The notes under the pieces: model-generated
What the model was told of the DNA's origin: nothing
The model's database searches: none
Seen by the model: only the letters and a program-made list of their open reading frames with translations
Made by a program: the position numbers and the translations under genes
Part shown: positions 29,103 to 39,949 of the stretch, piece by piece
Layout of the letters: every line of letters begins with the position of its first letter
How positions within the stretch are numbered: the stretch's first letter is position 1
DNA from: Pandoraea apista
Lineage (GTDB): Bacteria; Pseudomonadota; Gammaproteobacteria; Burkholderiales; Burkholderiaceae
Direction: 5' to 3'
Assembly: GCF_001465595.2 (NCBI RefSeq)
Contig: NZ_CP013481.2
Location: 2,666,001 to 2,730,000 of the forward strand
DNA length: 64,000 bases

Positions 29103-29972
29103 ATGACAGTCCAGATCAACGAAGAACTCAAGGCGTACATCGATCCGTTGACGCCTGATGAATATGCGGCGCTCGAACAGAGCCTGCTTGCGGAGGGTTG
29201 CCGCGACGCGCTTGTCCTATGGGGCGACGTGCTGGTCGACGGCCACAATCGTTACGAGATCTGCCGAAAACACAGCATCGAATTCCGCACCGTCCAGAAT
29301 CCGTCGTTCAAGTCGATGGACGATGTGCGTCTGTGGATGATCGACAACCATCTCGGCCGGCGCAGCGTGTCCGATTACCAGCGCGGTGTGCTGGCGTTGC
29401 GCAAGAAGACGATTCTCGAAGCGCGAAGCGGCGCACAGGCGCCCGCTCAGGCGCCGGCGCAGCAAGCCGCGACAGCGGACGGTGCCGAACAGGACGCCGG
29501 CAAGACTTCGATTCCGGCGCACACGATGGCGCTCACACGCGCCGCGCTGGCACGGGCTGCCCGCCTGTCGAGCAATACGCTGGGGCAGATCGAGCAGATC
29601 CACAATGCGGCGGCGCCGGAATTGGTGGACGCGGTCAAGCGTGGCGACGTCTCGATCAATGCGGCAGCGGCGGTGTCGACTTTGCCGGCAGCAGCGCAGG
29701 TGGCGGCGGTGGTTGCTGGCAAGCAGGAGTTGCGCGAATTGGCGCGTCAGGTACGCGAGGCGCGTCCGGTCAAACCGCGCAAGAAGAAAGACGAAGAGAT
29801 CGTTGAAGACGACGATGACGGTACCCCGCCGTGGGACACCAGCGCCGATCCGTCCGACGAACTGGCGCGTCTTTCGAGAGAGCTCAAGGCCATGACCGCC
29901 GAGCGCGACGCGCTCAAGAAGAAGGTGGCCCATCTCACGATCGCGCTGGCGGAGGCGCGAGCAGGCAAGTAA
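29103..29972 (+). CDS. Orphan ParB/Srx-domain protein
   Basis: 289 aa. Residues ~8-65 are a ParB/sulfiredoxin-like N-terminal domain: LTPDEYAALEQSLLAEGCRD, LVLWGDVLVDGHNRYEICRK, IDNHLGRRSV. The GHNR motif replaces the GERR of chromosomal ParB. A low-complexity Ala/Gln/Pro linker (~115-135) follows, then an HTH-like middle (ALARAARLSSNTLGQIEQIH), an acidic Lys-Asp stretch (~220-250) and a C-terminal coiled coil (LARLSRELKAMTAERDALKK). There is no parA partner. Such proteins are called plasmid replication or partition-related in Burkholderiales and are also common on mobile DNA. Its role on the chromosome is unknown. Confidence 0.8.
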   Translation: MTVQINEELKAYIDPLTPDEYAALEQSLLAEGCRDALVLWGDVLVDGHNRYEICRKHSIEFRTVQNPSFKSMDDVRLWMIDNHLGRRSVSDYQRGVLALRKKTILEARSGAQAPAQAPAQQAATADGAEQDAGKTSIPAHTMALTRAALARAARLSSNTLGQIEQIHNAAAPELVDAVKRGDVSINAAAAVSTLPAAAQVAAVVAGKQELRELARQVREARPVKPRKKKDEEIVEDDDDGTPPWDTSADPSDELARLSRELKAMTAERDALKKKVAHLTIALAEARAGK

Positions 29973-29994
29973 GCACGAGACGCTTTCGAACCGG

Positions 29995-30025
29995 TCACGG
30001 CGCGCGATCCTGCTGCGCGCCGTGA
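29995..30025. terminator. GC-rich stem-loop between convergent genes
   Basis: An 11-bp perfect stem, TCACGGCGCGC at 29995-30005 and GCGCGCCGTGA at 30015-30025, has a 9-nt loop. It sits between the end of the ParB-like gene and the end of the convergent ABC operon. It lacks a T-tract, so it may be a weak terminator or a 3' mRNA-stabilising hairpin. Confidence 0.5.
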
Positions 30026-30073
30026 ATTCCGTCTGCGGCCCGTCTGAGGCCATTCATGCGGCGACGGCCCGCG

Positions 30074-30793
30074 TTATGCTGCGCGTCCCCCCAGATACAA
30101 CTCCCGCACCTGCTCATCTTCCAGCAGCGCGTTCGCGGCTCCCGTCAGCGCAACTGTGCCCATCGAAAGCACATAAGCGCGGTCCGAGATGCGCAGCGCT
30201 TCCATTGCGTTTTGCTCCACCATCAGAATCGTCACCTTCTCCTGGTCGCGCACGCGCACGATAGCGTCGAAAACTTCGTGCAACACCTTCGGCGACAGGC
30301 CCGCAGACGGTTCGTCGAGCAGGAGCAGGCGCGGACGAGGCATCAAGGCTCGCGCGAGCGCCAAAATTTGCCGCTCCCCGCCAGACATCGACGCCGCCGG
30401 GGCATCGCGCTTGCGATCGAGCACCGGATAAAGCGCACACAGTTCGTCGATACGCTGAGCACATTCGTGCTTGCCGAGATAGTGCCCCCCGACCTGCAGG
30501 TTTTCGCGAATCGTAAGCGTGCCGAAGACGTTGTCTGTCTGAGGCACGAACCCGACACCACACTGACGGATCTTCCGATGCACGGGAACCTGCGACACAT
30601 CCGCGCCCGCCAGCACAACCTGTCCTTCGCGCGGCAGCAGAAACCCTGCAATCGTCTTGAGCAGTGTCGATTTGCCACAACCGTTCGGGCCAAGCAGGGT
30701 GACGATTTCGCACGACTCGGCGTGCAGCGTCATTCCTTTGAGAATGTCGACTTCGGCGGTGTATCCCGCCACGACGTTGTCGATGTGAATCAT
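30074..30793 (-). CDS. livF: Branched-chain amino acid-type ABC transporter, ATPase (LivF)
   Basis: A 239-aa ATPase. It has Walker A GPNGCGKST, the Q-loop region FVPQTDNVFGTLTIRENLQV, signature MSGGERQILALARAL and Walker B LLLLDEPSAGLSP. The LivF subtype is indicated by size and by MVEQNAMEAL. The ATG at 30793 overlaps the LivG stop by 4 nt (ATGA); a longer frame to 30946 is ignored. It is the last gene of a leftward five-gene operon. The transported compound is unknown: Liv-type systems also carry urea, amides and aromatic acids. Confidence 0.92.
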   Translation of the reverse strand: MIHIDNVVAGYTAEVDILKGMTLHAESCEIVTLLGPNGCGKSTLLKTIAGFLLPREGQVVLAGADVSQVPVHRKIRQCGVGFVPQTDNVFGTLTIRENLQVGGHYLGKHECAQRIDELCALYPVLDRKRDAPAASMSGGERQILALARALMPRPRLLLLDEPSAGLSPKVLHEVFDAIVRVRDQEKVTILMVEQNAMEALRISDRAYVLSMGTVALTGAANALLEDEQVRELYLGGRAA

Positions 30794-31605
30794 GCAGACT
30801 CCGTTTCCCTGATGCGTGCGTTCGGTGTTGCCGTACTGGCGCCACCGCCGAGATAGGCCTGTAGCACCCTTTCGTTGGACGAAAGGTCGTCCGGGTGACA
30901 ACTCGCGACAATGTGTCCCCGGTCGAGTACGATGCAGCGCGTGCACAACTCCCGGATGAAGTGCATGTCGTGCTCGACTACCACAAGCGTCATTCCCTTG
31001 GCGTTCAGGCGCTTGAGCGCCATCACGATGTCGCGTCGCAGATTAGGATGTACGCCTGCGGTCGGCTCATCGAGCATCACCATGCGGGGTGCGCCCATCA
31101 GCGCACAAACGATACCCAGCAACTTCTTCTGCCCGCCCGATAGCGCGCTTGCTGGCAGATCGCGCACGGGCGTGAGCAATAGTTCGTCGAGCAGCATGCC
31201 CGCCTTGGCGCGGGCTGCGGCCTCGGCTTCTCGCGCCGCGCGCGTGCCGAGTAGCGTGGCGAACACGCCGTGATGCGCCGTGGCGGCAGCCATTGCCACT
31301 TCCAGCACCGACATTCGGGCGGGCATTGACGGGAGCTGGAACGTGCGCGCGACGCCTTGCGCCACGATGCGGTCCGCTCGCAAGGTGTCGATACGATGGG
31401 CGTCGAGCGCGATGGTCCCCGCATCGAGACTTTCGAAGCCGGTGATCGTGTTCAGCAGCGTGCTTTTGCCCGAGCCGTTCGGCCCGAGCAGGCCGACAAT
31501 CTCACCGGGCATCACGTCGAAAGTTACGTCCTGAAGCACCTTGTTGCCACCGAACGCCTTGGCGACAGAGCGAACTTCGAGCAAGGGTTTGTTGGGGATG
31601 GTCAT
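30790..31605 (-). CDS. livG: Branched-chain amino acid-type ABC transporter, ATPase (LivG)
   Basis: A 271-aa ATPase with GPNGSGKST (Walker A), GVARTFQLPSMPARMSVLE (Q-loop and following), LSGGQKKLLGIVCALM (signature) and MVMLDEPTAGVHP (Walker B). It ends with the LivG-type C-terminal extension after VVEHDMHFIRELC. It overlaps livM by 4 nt and livF by 4 nt. Confidence 0.92.
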   Translation of the reverse strand: MTIPNKPLLEVRSVAKAFGGNKVLQDVTFDVMPGEIVGLLGPNGSGKSTLLNTITGFESLDAGTIALDAHRIDTLRADRIVAQGVARTFQLPSMPARMSVLEVAMAAATAHHGVFATLLGTRAAREAEAAARAKAGMLLDELLLTPVRDLPASALSGGQKKLLGIVCALMGAPRMVMLDEPTAGVHPNLRRDIVMALKRLNAKGMTLVVVEHDMHFIRELCTRCIVLDRGHIVASCHPDDLSSNERVLQAYLGGGASTATPNARIRETESA

Positions 31606-32489
31606 GACAGCTTCCTCAGTTTTTCAGGAACAAGGCCCTCGCTGCGCCACATCAGGCAGGCAAGCAGAATGAGGCCGATCACGCCCAGACGCAGCGCACC
31701 GGCGCTGTCCGAACTGAAATGCAGATAGTCCTTGGCGAACGGCACCAGGGTGTAGGCGCCTTGCACGACGGCCGTGCCGACGAGTACCCCCCAAACGTTG
31801 CCGATGCCGCCGATCATGAGGATCGTCCACAGTGCGAACGTCTCTGAGGACAGGAGGTAATCGGGCCCAGTGAAACTCATGTAATGCGCGTACAGGGAAC
31901 CGGCCACTGCGGTGACGGCGGCGCTTGTCATGACGGCCCGCGATTTAAGTGAGCGCAGGTCATAGCCAAAGCATGCAGCGAGCTTCGGCTCTTCACGCAT
32001 GACCCGCAAGGCGCGGCCGAAACGTCCGTCTGCCAGCCGCCGGGTCAGCAGCGTGAAGGCCAGCATGACGCCGAGAACGAGCGCGAGAAACGCCAGCGAA
32101 TCGTAGGGACGGGGGAGGGTATCGAAGAGCATCGGGATCGGACTGATGCCGTTCGCGCCACCGGTGAGCCATCCCTCGTTCGTGGCGATCGTGCGCAGGA
32201 TCTCTGCGATAGCCAGCGTGGCAATGCCCCAGTAATCGGCACCGAGTTGGCGCCCGAGACGGGCGATGCCGGCGCCGAGAGCAACGGCGAGCAGTACACC
32301 GATGGCCATGCCGGTGAGCGGCGAGCCACCCGCTTGCATAGTGATGGCCGTGGCGTACGCGCCCAGCCCGGCAAACGCAATGTGCCCGAAATTGAGCAGC
32401 CCGGCATACCCCGCCTGGAGGTTCAGGCCAAGAGCCATGATGCCGTAGATGCCCGCGACCGTGAGGGTGGCGACAATGAATTCAAACAC
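31602..32489 (-). CDS. livM: Branched-chain amino acid-type ABC transporter, permease (LivM)
   Basis: A 295-aa inner membrane permease with about 9 hydrophobic segments. The LivM-type features are YGIMALGLNLQAGYAGLLNFG near the N-terminus and RALRVMREEPKLAACFGYD, the cytoplasmic coupling loop to the ATPase. ALWTILMIGGIGNVWGVLVG is the conserved late helix. It overlaps livH by 8 nt. Confidence 0.92.
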   Translation of the reverse strand: MFEFIVATLTVAGIYGIMALGLNLQAGYAGLLNFGHIAFAGLGAYATAITMQAGGSPLTGMAIGVLLAVALGAGIARLGRQLGADYWGIATLAIAEILRTIATNEGWLTGGANGISPIPMLFDTLPRPYDSLAFLALVLGVMLAFTLLTRRLADGRFGRALRVMREEPKLAACFGYDLRSLKSRAVMTSAAVTAVAGSLYAHYMSFTGPDYLLSSETFALWTILMIGGIGNVWGVLVGTAVVQGAYTLVPFAKDYLHFSSDSAGALRLGVIGLILLACLMWRSEGLVPEKLRKLS

Positions 32490-33375
32490 GGCGCACCTCG
32501 CGATCGAACAACCCGTACGGCTTGAAGAGAAGCGCCAGCAACAGGATCAGGAATGCCCCGGCGTTGATGTAGCCGACCGGCAAGAACGCAACGGCTTGCC
32601 CAAGCAACGGCCCGAAATTCAGGTTCGTGACCAGCGTTTCCGTGAGCGCGATCAGTACCGCGCCGGCCACAGCGCCGAGCGGATTACCCAGCCCGCCGAG
32701 AATCGCGGCCGCGAACACCGGCAGCAGCATGTCGTTGCCGAGTTGCACATGCGCCCCCGCGGACAACGCGAGCAGTCCGCCGCCCAGTCCGGCGACGGCC
32801 CCCGACGCGAACGTGACGCCGCGAGTGATCCACTCGGCGTTCAGGCCCGAGGCGGCCGCCAGTGCCGGGTTGGTGGCGAGCGCACGCATGGCCCGCCCGG
32901 CGCGGGTGTAGAAGAGCACCAGCGCGAACACCACGAGCAGGGCAATCGTCGTCGAGACCGAATAGAGCTGCACGTGCGTGATGCGCGCGTCGCCGAGTAC
33001 TGTCGGCGGTGTCAGCGGCAGGTTGAACATCTTCGGAAACGAACCGGCAAAACCCTGGCAGCAGGCAATGATCAGCATCGATACGGCGAGCGATCCGATC
33101 ATGGCGATGGCCGGTCCGCCGCGCAGGAGCTGACGGAATACCAGCCGGTGCATGATCAGCGTGAAGGCGCCCGTTGCCAGCGCGGCGATGGCCAGCGCTG
33201 CGACAAGCGGCACGTTCAGCGCGAACATGGCGTAGGTAACGTAGGCGCCGGCCATGGCGTATTGCACATGGGCGATGTTGGGAAACTTGACGAGTCCGTA
33301 GACCATGGACAGCCCGAGGGCGACCAAAGCCAGGTCGGACGCGCGTAAAAGCGTATCAACGAATAGTTGGAGCAT
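32482..33375 (-). CDS. livH: Branched-chain amino acid-type ABC transporter, permease (LivH)
   Basis: About 297 aa, highly hydrophobic, of the LivH type: LALVALGLSMVYGLVKFPNI at the start, GRAMRALATNPALAAASGLN as the coupling loop and LPVFAAAILGGLGNPLGAVA as a conserved late helix. The start could be ATG 33375 or 33384; the frame extends to 33453 in unlikely sequence. It lies 120 nt after the binding-protein gene. Confidence 0.9.
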   Translation of the reverse strand: MLQLFVDTLLRASDLALVALGLSMVYGLVKFPNIAHVQYAMAGAYVTYAMFALNVPLVAALAIAALATGAFTLIMHRLVFRQLLRGGPAIAMIGSLAVSMLIIACCQGFAGSFPKMFNLPLTPPTVLGDARITHVQLYSVSTTIALLVVFALVLFYTRAGRAMRALATNPALAAASGLNAEWITRGVTFASGAVAGLGGGLLALSAGAHVQLGNDMLLPVFAAAILGGLGNPLGAVAGAVLIALTETLVTNLNFGPLLGQAVAFLPVGYINAGAFLILLLALLFKPYGLFDREVRRV

Positions 33376-33495
33376 GAAGGTCATCCGGGGTGGAGCGCGG
33401 GCACAGCGAGGGGCCCGCGGAGGTACGGCAGCCGTTCGGCGCATCGGCAACACCGGGCAGAGGTGGTGCCGATGCGCGCCAAAGCACGGCGACGC

Positions 33496-34605
33496 TTAGC
33501 GCGGCACCACCTTGCCGTCGTACTTGAGCTTCGCGTAAGGCGGGTCGATGCGCTGACGGTCCGCGTCAAACGTGATCGGGCCCGTTACCCCGGCGAAATT
33601 CCTGCCCACCTCCTTGAGTGCGGTCTGCACGGCGGCCGGCTGCGTCGACTTCGCCTTGTTGATGGCGGCGGCGGTTAGCAACACGGCGTCATAGGCATAA
33701 CCGGTGTACGACGTCTTCGGTGCCTGACCGTACTTGGCCTGGAAGGCGTCGACATAGGCCTTGCCGTTCGCCCCCTGTACCGATCCGACTTCCATGCCGA
33801 GTTGACCGTTGGCAATGTTCGCCGGGGTGTCGGAAAGGCTCATCGAGAGCAAGATCGCGTACCAGGGCTTTTGACGGAGCCCGAGTTCGAAGGCCTCGCG
33901 ATTGAGCACGGCCGATTCCTGACCGTAGGCGGTATAGATGTACGCGTCGGGATTGCTGCGCGACGCTTGTTGAAGCTCGCGGCGATACGTGGACTGGCCT
34001 GCGGTGTAAAGCAATTCCGTGGCGACCTTGCCCCCGAGTTTCTCGAATTCCTCGCGGAAACCGTGTGCGACTCCCTGACCGTAAGCGTTGTTCGGCGCGA
34101 TCAGGGCGACATTGCGGTAGCCAAGTGCCCAGGCGTCGGCGGCAGAGAACTTGTTGCCGAGGTTCTCCAGGCCGATGAGATTGAACGACGTGGCGCCCAG
34201 ATCCTTCACTTTCACGCTCGTGCTGGCAATGTTGATATGCGTGACGCCTTCCTTCACGAGGTACTGCGCCATCGGCAGCGTGATGCCCGAGGAGTATTCA
34301 CCGATCACGACCGGCACCTTGTCGACGGTGGCCAGCTTGCGTGCCGCGTTAAGCGCGGTCGTTGCATTGCCGCCGGAGTCTTCGACAATGACGTCGAACT
34401 TCTTCCCCATTACGCCGCCTTGCGCGTTCACCTTCTCGACAGCGAGCGCGACGGCGCGGCGTACATCTTCTCCCACGGTGGCGTTCGCACCCGTCAGCGA
34501 AAGGACTGCCCCCATATGCACAGTGTCGTCGGCCGCATATGCCAACGCACTCGCCGTAAGGGCCATGGCGGCCGGTACGATCCACTTGCGAAGTTTGAAT
34601 GACAT
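33496..34605 (-). CDS. ABC transporter periplasmic substrate-binding protein (Liv-type)
   Basis: A 369-aa class I periplasmic binding protein (peripla_BP_6). The signal peptide is MSFKLRKWIVPAAMALTASA, cleaved near AYA-AD. The mature part begins VHMGAVLSLTGANATVGED, the usual ligand-binding start. GEYSSGITLPMAQYLVKEGV and GYAYDAVLLTAAAINKAKS are further family marks. It is first in a five-gene operon and is expressed from the promoter region shared with the GntR gene. Ligand specificity needs experiment. Confidence 0.92.
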   Translation of the reverse strand: MSFKLRKWIVPAAMALTASALAYAADDTVHMGAVLSLTGANATVGEDVRRAVALAVEKVNAQGGVMGKKFDVIVEDSGGNATTALNAARKLATVDKVPVVIGEYSSGITLPMAQYLVKEGVTHINIASTSVKVKDLGATSFNLIGLENLGNKFSAADAWALGYRNVALIAPNNAYGQGVAHGFREEFEKLGGKVATELLYTAGQSTYRRELQQASRSNPDAYIYTAYGQESAVLNREAFELGLRQKPWYAILLSMSLSDTPANIANGQLGMEVGSVQGANGKAYVDAFQAKYGQAPKTSYTGYAYDAVLLTAAAINKAKSTQPAAVQTALKEVGRNFAGVTGPITFDADRQRIDPPYAKLKYDGKVVPR

Positions 34606-34774
34606 TGATTTCCCCCGAAAAAAGTCAGTTGAGCCTGCAAAAAAAGCGCTTGACCAATGACCATGCGTCCACAGTGCTGGCGGCGCTCAGATGAGTGCCG
34701 CGCATCGGCCGTCGCCGGTGCGCACGCGGTCTCCCCTGATGAAACGAATCCGGATATACGTGAAATAGACGTAT

Positions 34775-34823
34775 TTGGATCCAAAATAATATATTGGATC
34801 CAATGCTAGATGATTGGATCCAG
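34775..34823. promoter_or_regulatory. Triple TTGGATCCAA operator array
   Basis: Three palindromes: TTGGATCCAA at 34775-34784, TTGGATCCAA at 34794-34803 and TTGGATCCAG at 34814-34823. Their starts are 19 and 20 nt apart, about two DNA turns, so the sites face one side of the helix. They lie in the AT-rich gap between the ABC operon and gntR, 38 nt before the gntR start. Binding by the GntR protein is inferred from position, symmetry and repetition. Confidence 0.75.
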
Positions 34824-34861
34824 AATCGCAATATGGGTAAAAAATATGCTCTAATCGCGCC

Positions 34862-35533
34862 ATGCGAACCCCCGGACCCCAAGCTCTACATCAGGCCATC
34901 CGCGACACGCTTCGAGACGAGATCTTGAGTGGCGTGCTTCCGGGTGGATATCAATTGCGCCAGGAAGCCCTGGCCGATCGGTTCAAGGCGAGCCGAGTGC
35001 CAGTGCGCGAGGCGCTGCGGCAGCTAGAGGCGGAGGGACTGGTCACGCACCATCTGAACCGCGGTGCGACTGTGGCGAGCATGAATCTCGAGCAGTTGTG
35101 CGAGTTGCTCGACATTCGTGTCGCGCTGGAATGCCACGCTGCCAAGTTGGCGGTGCCGAACATGGCGGAACGCGACTTTCAGGTCATGGAGCAGATTCTG
35201 GCCGAGTACTCGGCGTCGGAAATCGTCTCGGAATGGGCCGAATACAACCGGCGATTCCACCTGGCACTCTCTGCGCCGGCCAACAACCGGCGTTTGCGAA
35301 TGCTCATCGAAGAGTATTGCCTGAATACCGATCGATATTCGCATTTGGCCATGTCACAGGCTACCGGCAAAGAGAAGCCACAGCACGACCATTACGAGAT
35401 TCTTGCGGCATGCCGTCGCCGCGACGTGACGACGGTGGTGTCGCTGCTCGAGGGGCATATTCTGACGACACGCAACGAAATCAAGGCCATGGCGCGCGAG
35501 GATGTCAGCTTCCTTTCGCGCGCCGCTCTCTGA
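34862..35533 (+). CDS. GntR-family (FadR/FCD subfamily) transcriptional regulator
   Basis: 223 aa. The N-terminal winged HTH has LRDEILSGVLPGGYQLRQEA and ASRVPVREALRQLEAEGLV (residues ~15-70). The C-terminal FCD helical domain has LDIRVALECHAAKLA and YNRRFHLALSAPANNRRLRM; its Asp/His pattern usually binds a metal and a carboxylate ligand. It is divergent from the Liv-type transporter, so it probably represses that operon until the imported carboxylate or amino acid is present. The three palindromes at 34775 are the likely operator. Confidence 0.92.
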   Translation: MRTPGPQALHQAIRDTLRDEILSGVLPGGYQLRQEALADRFKASRVPVREALRQLEAEGLVTHHLNRGATVASMNLEQLCELLDIRVALECHAAKLAVPNMAERDFQVMEQILAEYSASEIVSEWAEYNRRFHLALSAPANNRRLRMLIEEYCLNTDRYSHLAMSQATGKEKPQHDHYEILAACRRRDVTTVVSLLEGHILTTRNEIKAMAREDVSFLSRAAL

Positions 35534-35716
35534 GCCTCGTCTCCATTGCGGAGCGCAACACCATGAGTCGCATGTATTTGTGAATTGACGGCACGAATCT
35601 TGTGCGTCTGTGGGACTTTTTGGGCGGGTGTGAATCCGACACACTGTGGTGTTTAGTCGAGCCGTTCAACCAAGGTTGATTTTTATGGCGCGACGTTTTC
35701 GACAGGAGTTGTATTC

Positions 35717-36520
35717 ATGAGTCTTCCCGCTTTCGGCCTCGGTACGTTCCGCCTCAAGGGCCAAACCGTATTCGATACCGTTACTAATGCGCTGGAACTG
35801 GGTTACCGCGCTATCGACACTGCGCAGATTTACGAGAACGAGGCCGACATTGGCCGTGCGCTCGCGGCATCGAACGTCAAGCGTGACGATCTGTACCTGA
35901 CGACCAAGATCTGGGTCGACAACTTCTCCCGCGACAAGCTGATTCCGAGTCTGAAGGACAGCTTGTCGAAGCTGGGGACCGACCGCGTCGATCTCACGTT
36001 GATTCACTGGCCGTCGCCGGCCAATGCCGTGTCGATGGAGGAGTATCTCGGGGCATTGCGCGAGGCACGTGAGCAGGGGCTGACGCGTGCCATCGGCGTC
36101 TCCAACTTCACTATTGCGCTGCTTCAACGGGCCATCGGCATTGTTGGGCCGGGCGAACTGGCGACCAACCAGATCGAGCTGAGTCCGTATCTGCAAAACC
36201 GCAAGCTGGCGGAATTTGCCCGCTCGCAGGGCGTGCCCGTCACGTCGTACATGACGCTGGCGTACGGTAAGGTGCTGAACGATCCGGTGCTGGAAAAAAT
36301 TGCCGCCCGGCATGGCGCGACCACGGCGCAAGTCGCGCTGGCATGGGCGATGCAACAGGGCTATGCGGTGATCCCGTCGTCGACCCGGCGCGAGAATCTG
36401 GCCAGCAACATGAAGGCGCGCGATTTACGTTTGAGCGACGAAGACATGGCGCAGATTGCTGCGCTCGACCGTAACGAGCGTCAGGCCAACCCGGCGTCGC
36501 TTGCGCCGGCCTGGGACTGA
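35717..36520 (+). CDS. dkgB: Aldo/keto reductase (DkgB-like)
   Basis: A 267-aa (beta/alpha)8 NADPH-dependent reductase. The tetrad is visible: Asp and Tyr in [15 protein letters not shown], Lys in LTTKIWV, and His in LTLIHWPSP. The C-terminal NADPH site is [14 protein letters not shown]. Length and sequence match DkgB (2,5-diketo-D-gluconate reductase B), which also reduces methylglyoxal and related aldehydes. The start at 35717 follows GACAGGAG. It is a single gene with 117 nt to the next. Confidence 0.9.
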   Translation: MSLPAFGLGTFRLKGQTVFDTVTNALELGYRAIDTAQIYENEADIGRALAASNVKRDDLYLTTKIWVDNFSRDKLIPSLKDSLSKLGTDRVDLTLIHWPSPANAVSMEEYLGALREAREQGLTRAIGVSNFTIALLQRAIGIVGPGELATNQIELSPYLQNRKLAEFARSQGVPVTSYMTLAYGKVLNDPVLEKIAARHGATTAQVALAWAMQQGYAVIPSSTRRENLASNMKARDLRLSDEDMAQIAALDRNERQANPASLAPAWD

Positions 36521-36636
36521 AATATGCCGTAACAGGCGGGGGGCGGGGGTGTTCCCGCCCCGGGGCAAAATCATGGTGTGCGCGCGTCGAATCAAGTGCT
36601 ATCTTGACCGACATCATGTCCGGTGAGGTGAACATC

Positions 36637-37947
36637 ATGGCTACCAGCCCCGTCAACCCTGCGTCGGTTTCGCGAGCCTCTCCGTCGAAAGTTGCCACTG
36701 TGATTCGCGTCACGAGCGGCAACTTCATGGAGATGTTCGACTTCTTCCTGTTTGGCTTTTACGCCACCTATATTTCCGCGACGTTCTTCCCGTCGGGCGA
36801 CGAATTTGCGTCGCTGATGCTCACCTTCATGACCTTCGGTGCGGGCTTCCTGATGCGGCCATTGGGCGCCATCATTCTGGGCGCGTACGTTGACCGGATC
36901 GGACGGCGTCGCGGGTTGATCGTCACCTTGTCCATCATGGCGATGGGCACCATTCTCATTGCGTTCGTTCCGGGGTTTGCGACCATCGGGTATCTGGCGC
37001 CGCTGCTCGTGCTTATTGGCCGATTGTTGCAAGGGTTCTCGGCGGGTGTCGAACTGGGCGGGGTGTCCGTCTATCTGTCGGAGATGGCGACGCCGGGTCA
37101 CAAGGGCTTCTATGTGAGCTGGCAGTCGGCGAGCCAGCAGGTGGCCATTATCGTGGCGGCGCTGCTGGGATACCTGCTTAACAAATGGCTGACCCCGGGG
37201 CAAGTGGCCGATTGGGGTTGGCGCGTGCCGTTCTTCATCGGTTGCATGATCGTGCCGGTGCTGTTCGTCATCCGGCGTTCGTTGCAGGAAACCGAGGTGT
37301 TTCTGGCGCGCAAGCATCGACCGAGCACGGGAGAGATTTTCCGTTCGATCGTACAGAACTGGGGGCTGGTTGTGGCCGGCACCATGCTGGTGGCAATGAC
37401 CACCGTGTCGTTCTACCTCATCACCGTCTATACGCCGACGTTCGGCAAGTCGGTACTCAAGCTGTCGACGACCGATGCACTGGTCGTCACCTTTTGTGTC
37501 GGCGTGTCCAACTTTCTCTGGCTGCCGGTGATGGGGGCTTTGTCCGATCGCATTGGACGGCGTCCCTTGTTGATCGTTTTTACCGTGCTGACCATTCTGA
37601 CCGCCTATCCCACGCTGGCATGGCTCGTGGTCGAGCCGACATTTGGCAAGATGCTGATCGTCGAGCTGTGGTTGTCTTTCCTCTACGCGAGCTACAACGG
37701 CGCCATGGTGGTGGCGTTGACCGAGATCATGCCGGTGGAGGTGCGCACGGCGGGCTTCTCGCTCGCATACAGTCTGGCGACGGCGCTTTTCGGCGGGTTT
37801 ACGCCGGCGGTGGCGACAGCGCTGATCGGCATGACGGGCAACAAGGCGGCGCCGGGCTGGTGGATGACCTTCGCGGCGGTGTGCGGCTTGATTGCGACGC
37901 TTGTGCTGTATCGCAAGCGCAGCGCACCCAACGCAGCGATGGCGTGA
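36637..37947 (+). CDS. MFS citrate/tricarboxylate-proton symporter
   Basis: A 436-aa MFS transporter of the metabolite:H+ symporter family. [20 protein letters not shown] is the helix-1 signature. [20 protein letters not shown] is the loop 2-3 motif and [20 protein letters not shown] the helix-5 region, as in CitA and TcuC (citrate, tricarballylate). Start ATG 36637 has GTGAGG upstream; ATG 36616 and TTG 36604 are less supported. No tcu or cit catabolic genes adjoin it, so the substrate stays open between citrate and similar acids. Confidence 0.85.
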   Translation: MATSPVNPASVSRASPSKVATVIRVTSGNFMEMFDFFLFGFYATYISATFFPSGDEFASLMLTFMTFGAGFLMRPLGAIILGAYVDRIGRRRGLIVTLSIMAMGTILIAFVPGFATIGYLAPLLVLIGRLLQGFSAGVELGGVSVYLSEMATPGHKGFYVSWQSASQQVAIIVAALLGYLLNKWLTPGQVADWGWRVPFFIGCMIVPVLFVIRRSLQETEVFLARKHRPSTGEIFRSIVQNWGLVVAGTMLVAMTTVSFYLITVYTPTFGKSVLKLSTTDALVVTFCVGVSNFLWLPVMGALSDRIGRRPLLIVFTVLTILTAYPTLAWLVVEPTFGKMLIVELWLSFLYASYNGAMVVALTEIMPVEVRTAGFSLAYSLATALFGGFTPAVATALIGMTGNKAAPGWWMTFAAVCGLIATLVLYRKRSAPNAAMA

Positions 37948-39602
<1,655 letters not shown>

Positions 39603-39644
39603 CTTCGGACAGGTGGGGGCGGGAAAGGAAAAAGGGCGCTCAAC

Positions 39645-39686
39645 AAAAGCACGCCGGGTCGATTCGACGGCCCGGCGTGCTTTTTT
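39645..39686 (+). terminator. Rho-independent terminator after ldcA
   Basis: A 14-bp stem, AAAAGCACGCCGGG at 39645-39658 with its complement at 39671-39684, a 12-nt loop and six Ts. It closes the tadA-ldcA unit. Confidence 0.92.
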
Positions 39687-39949
39687 CTTGGTTTGCCGGT
39701 TCAGTGTCGATTGCGCGAGGTTTTGCCTATTTGGCGGGAATTTCGGCGAAATTGACGTTCAGAGATGCGGGGGTTTTAGGGCTTGGGTGGGCATGTTGGG
39801 GCGGGGGCGCAGGGGATGACGGTGTGACGGTGGCGGGGTGACTATACGTCTAGGCACAGCCTGAATATCTGAGTATGGCTATGTTTCCGCGGAGTGGATT
39901 TGGCTACACTTCTTCGATCGTTTCGCCATCAGAAGGATGCCAAGACATC
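39687..39949. other. Intergenic region before puuE
   Basis: No gene is supported. The sequence is G-rich on the plus strand around 39770-39840, with no clear T-tract or palindrome. It should contain the promoter for the puuE-uraD-alc-allA unit; I cannot assign one by eye. Confidence 0.4.

Noticed and set aside
30056..30856. 266-codon plus-strand frame opposite livF
   Set aside because: Antisense shadow of an ATPase gene with intact Walker and signature motifs.
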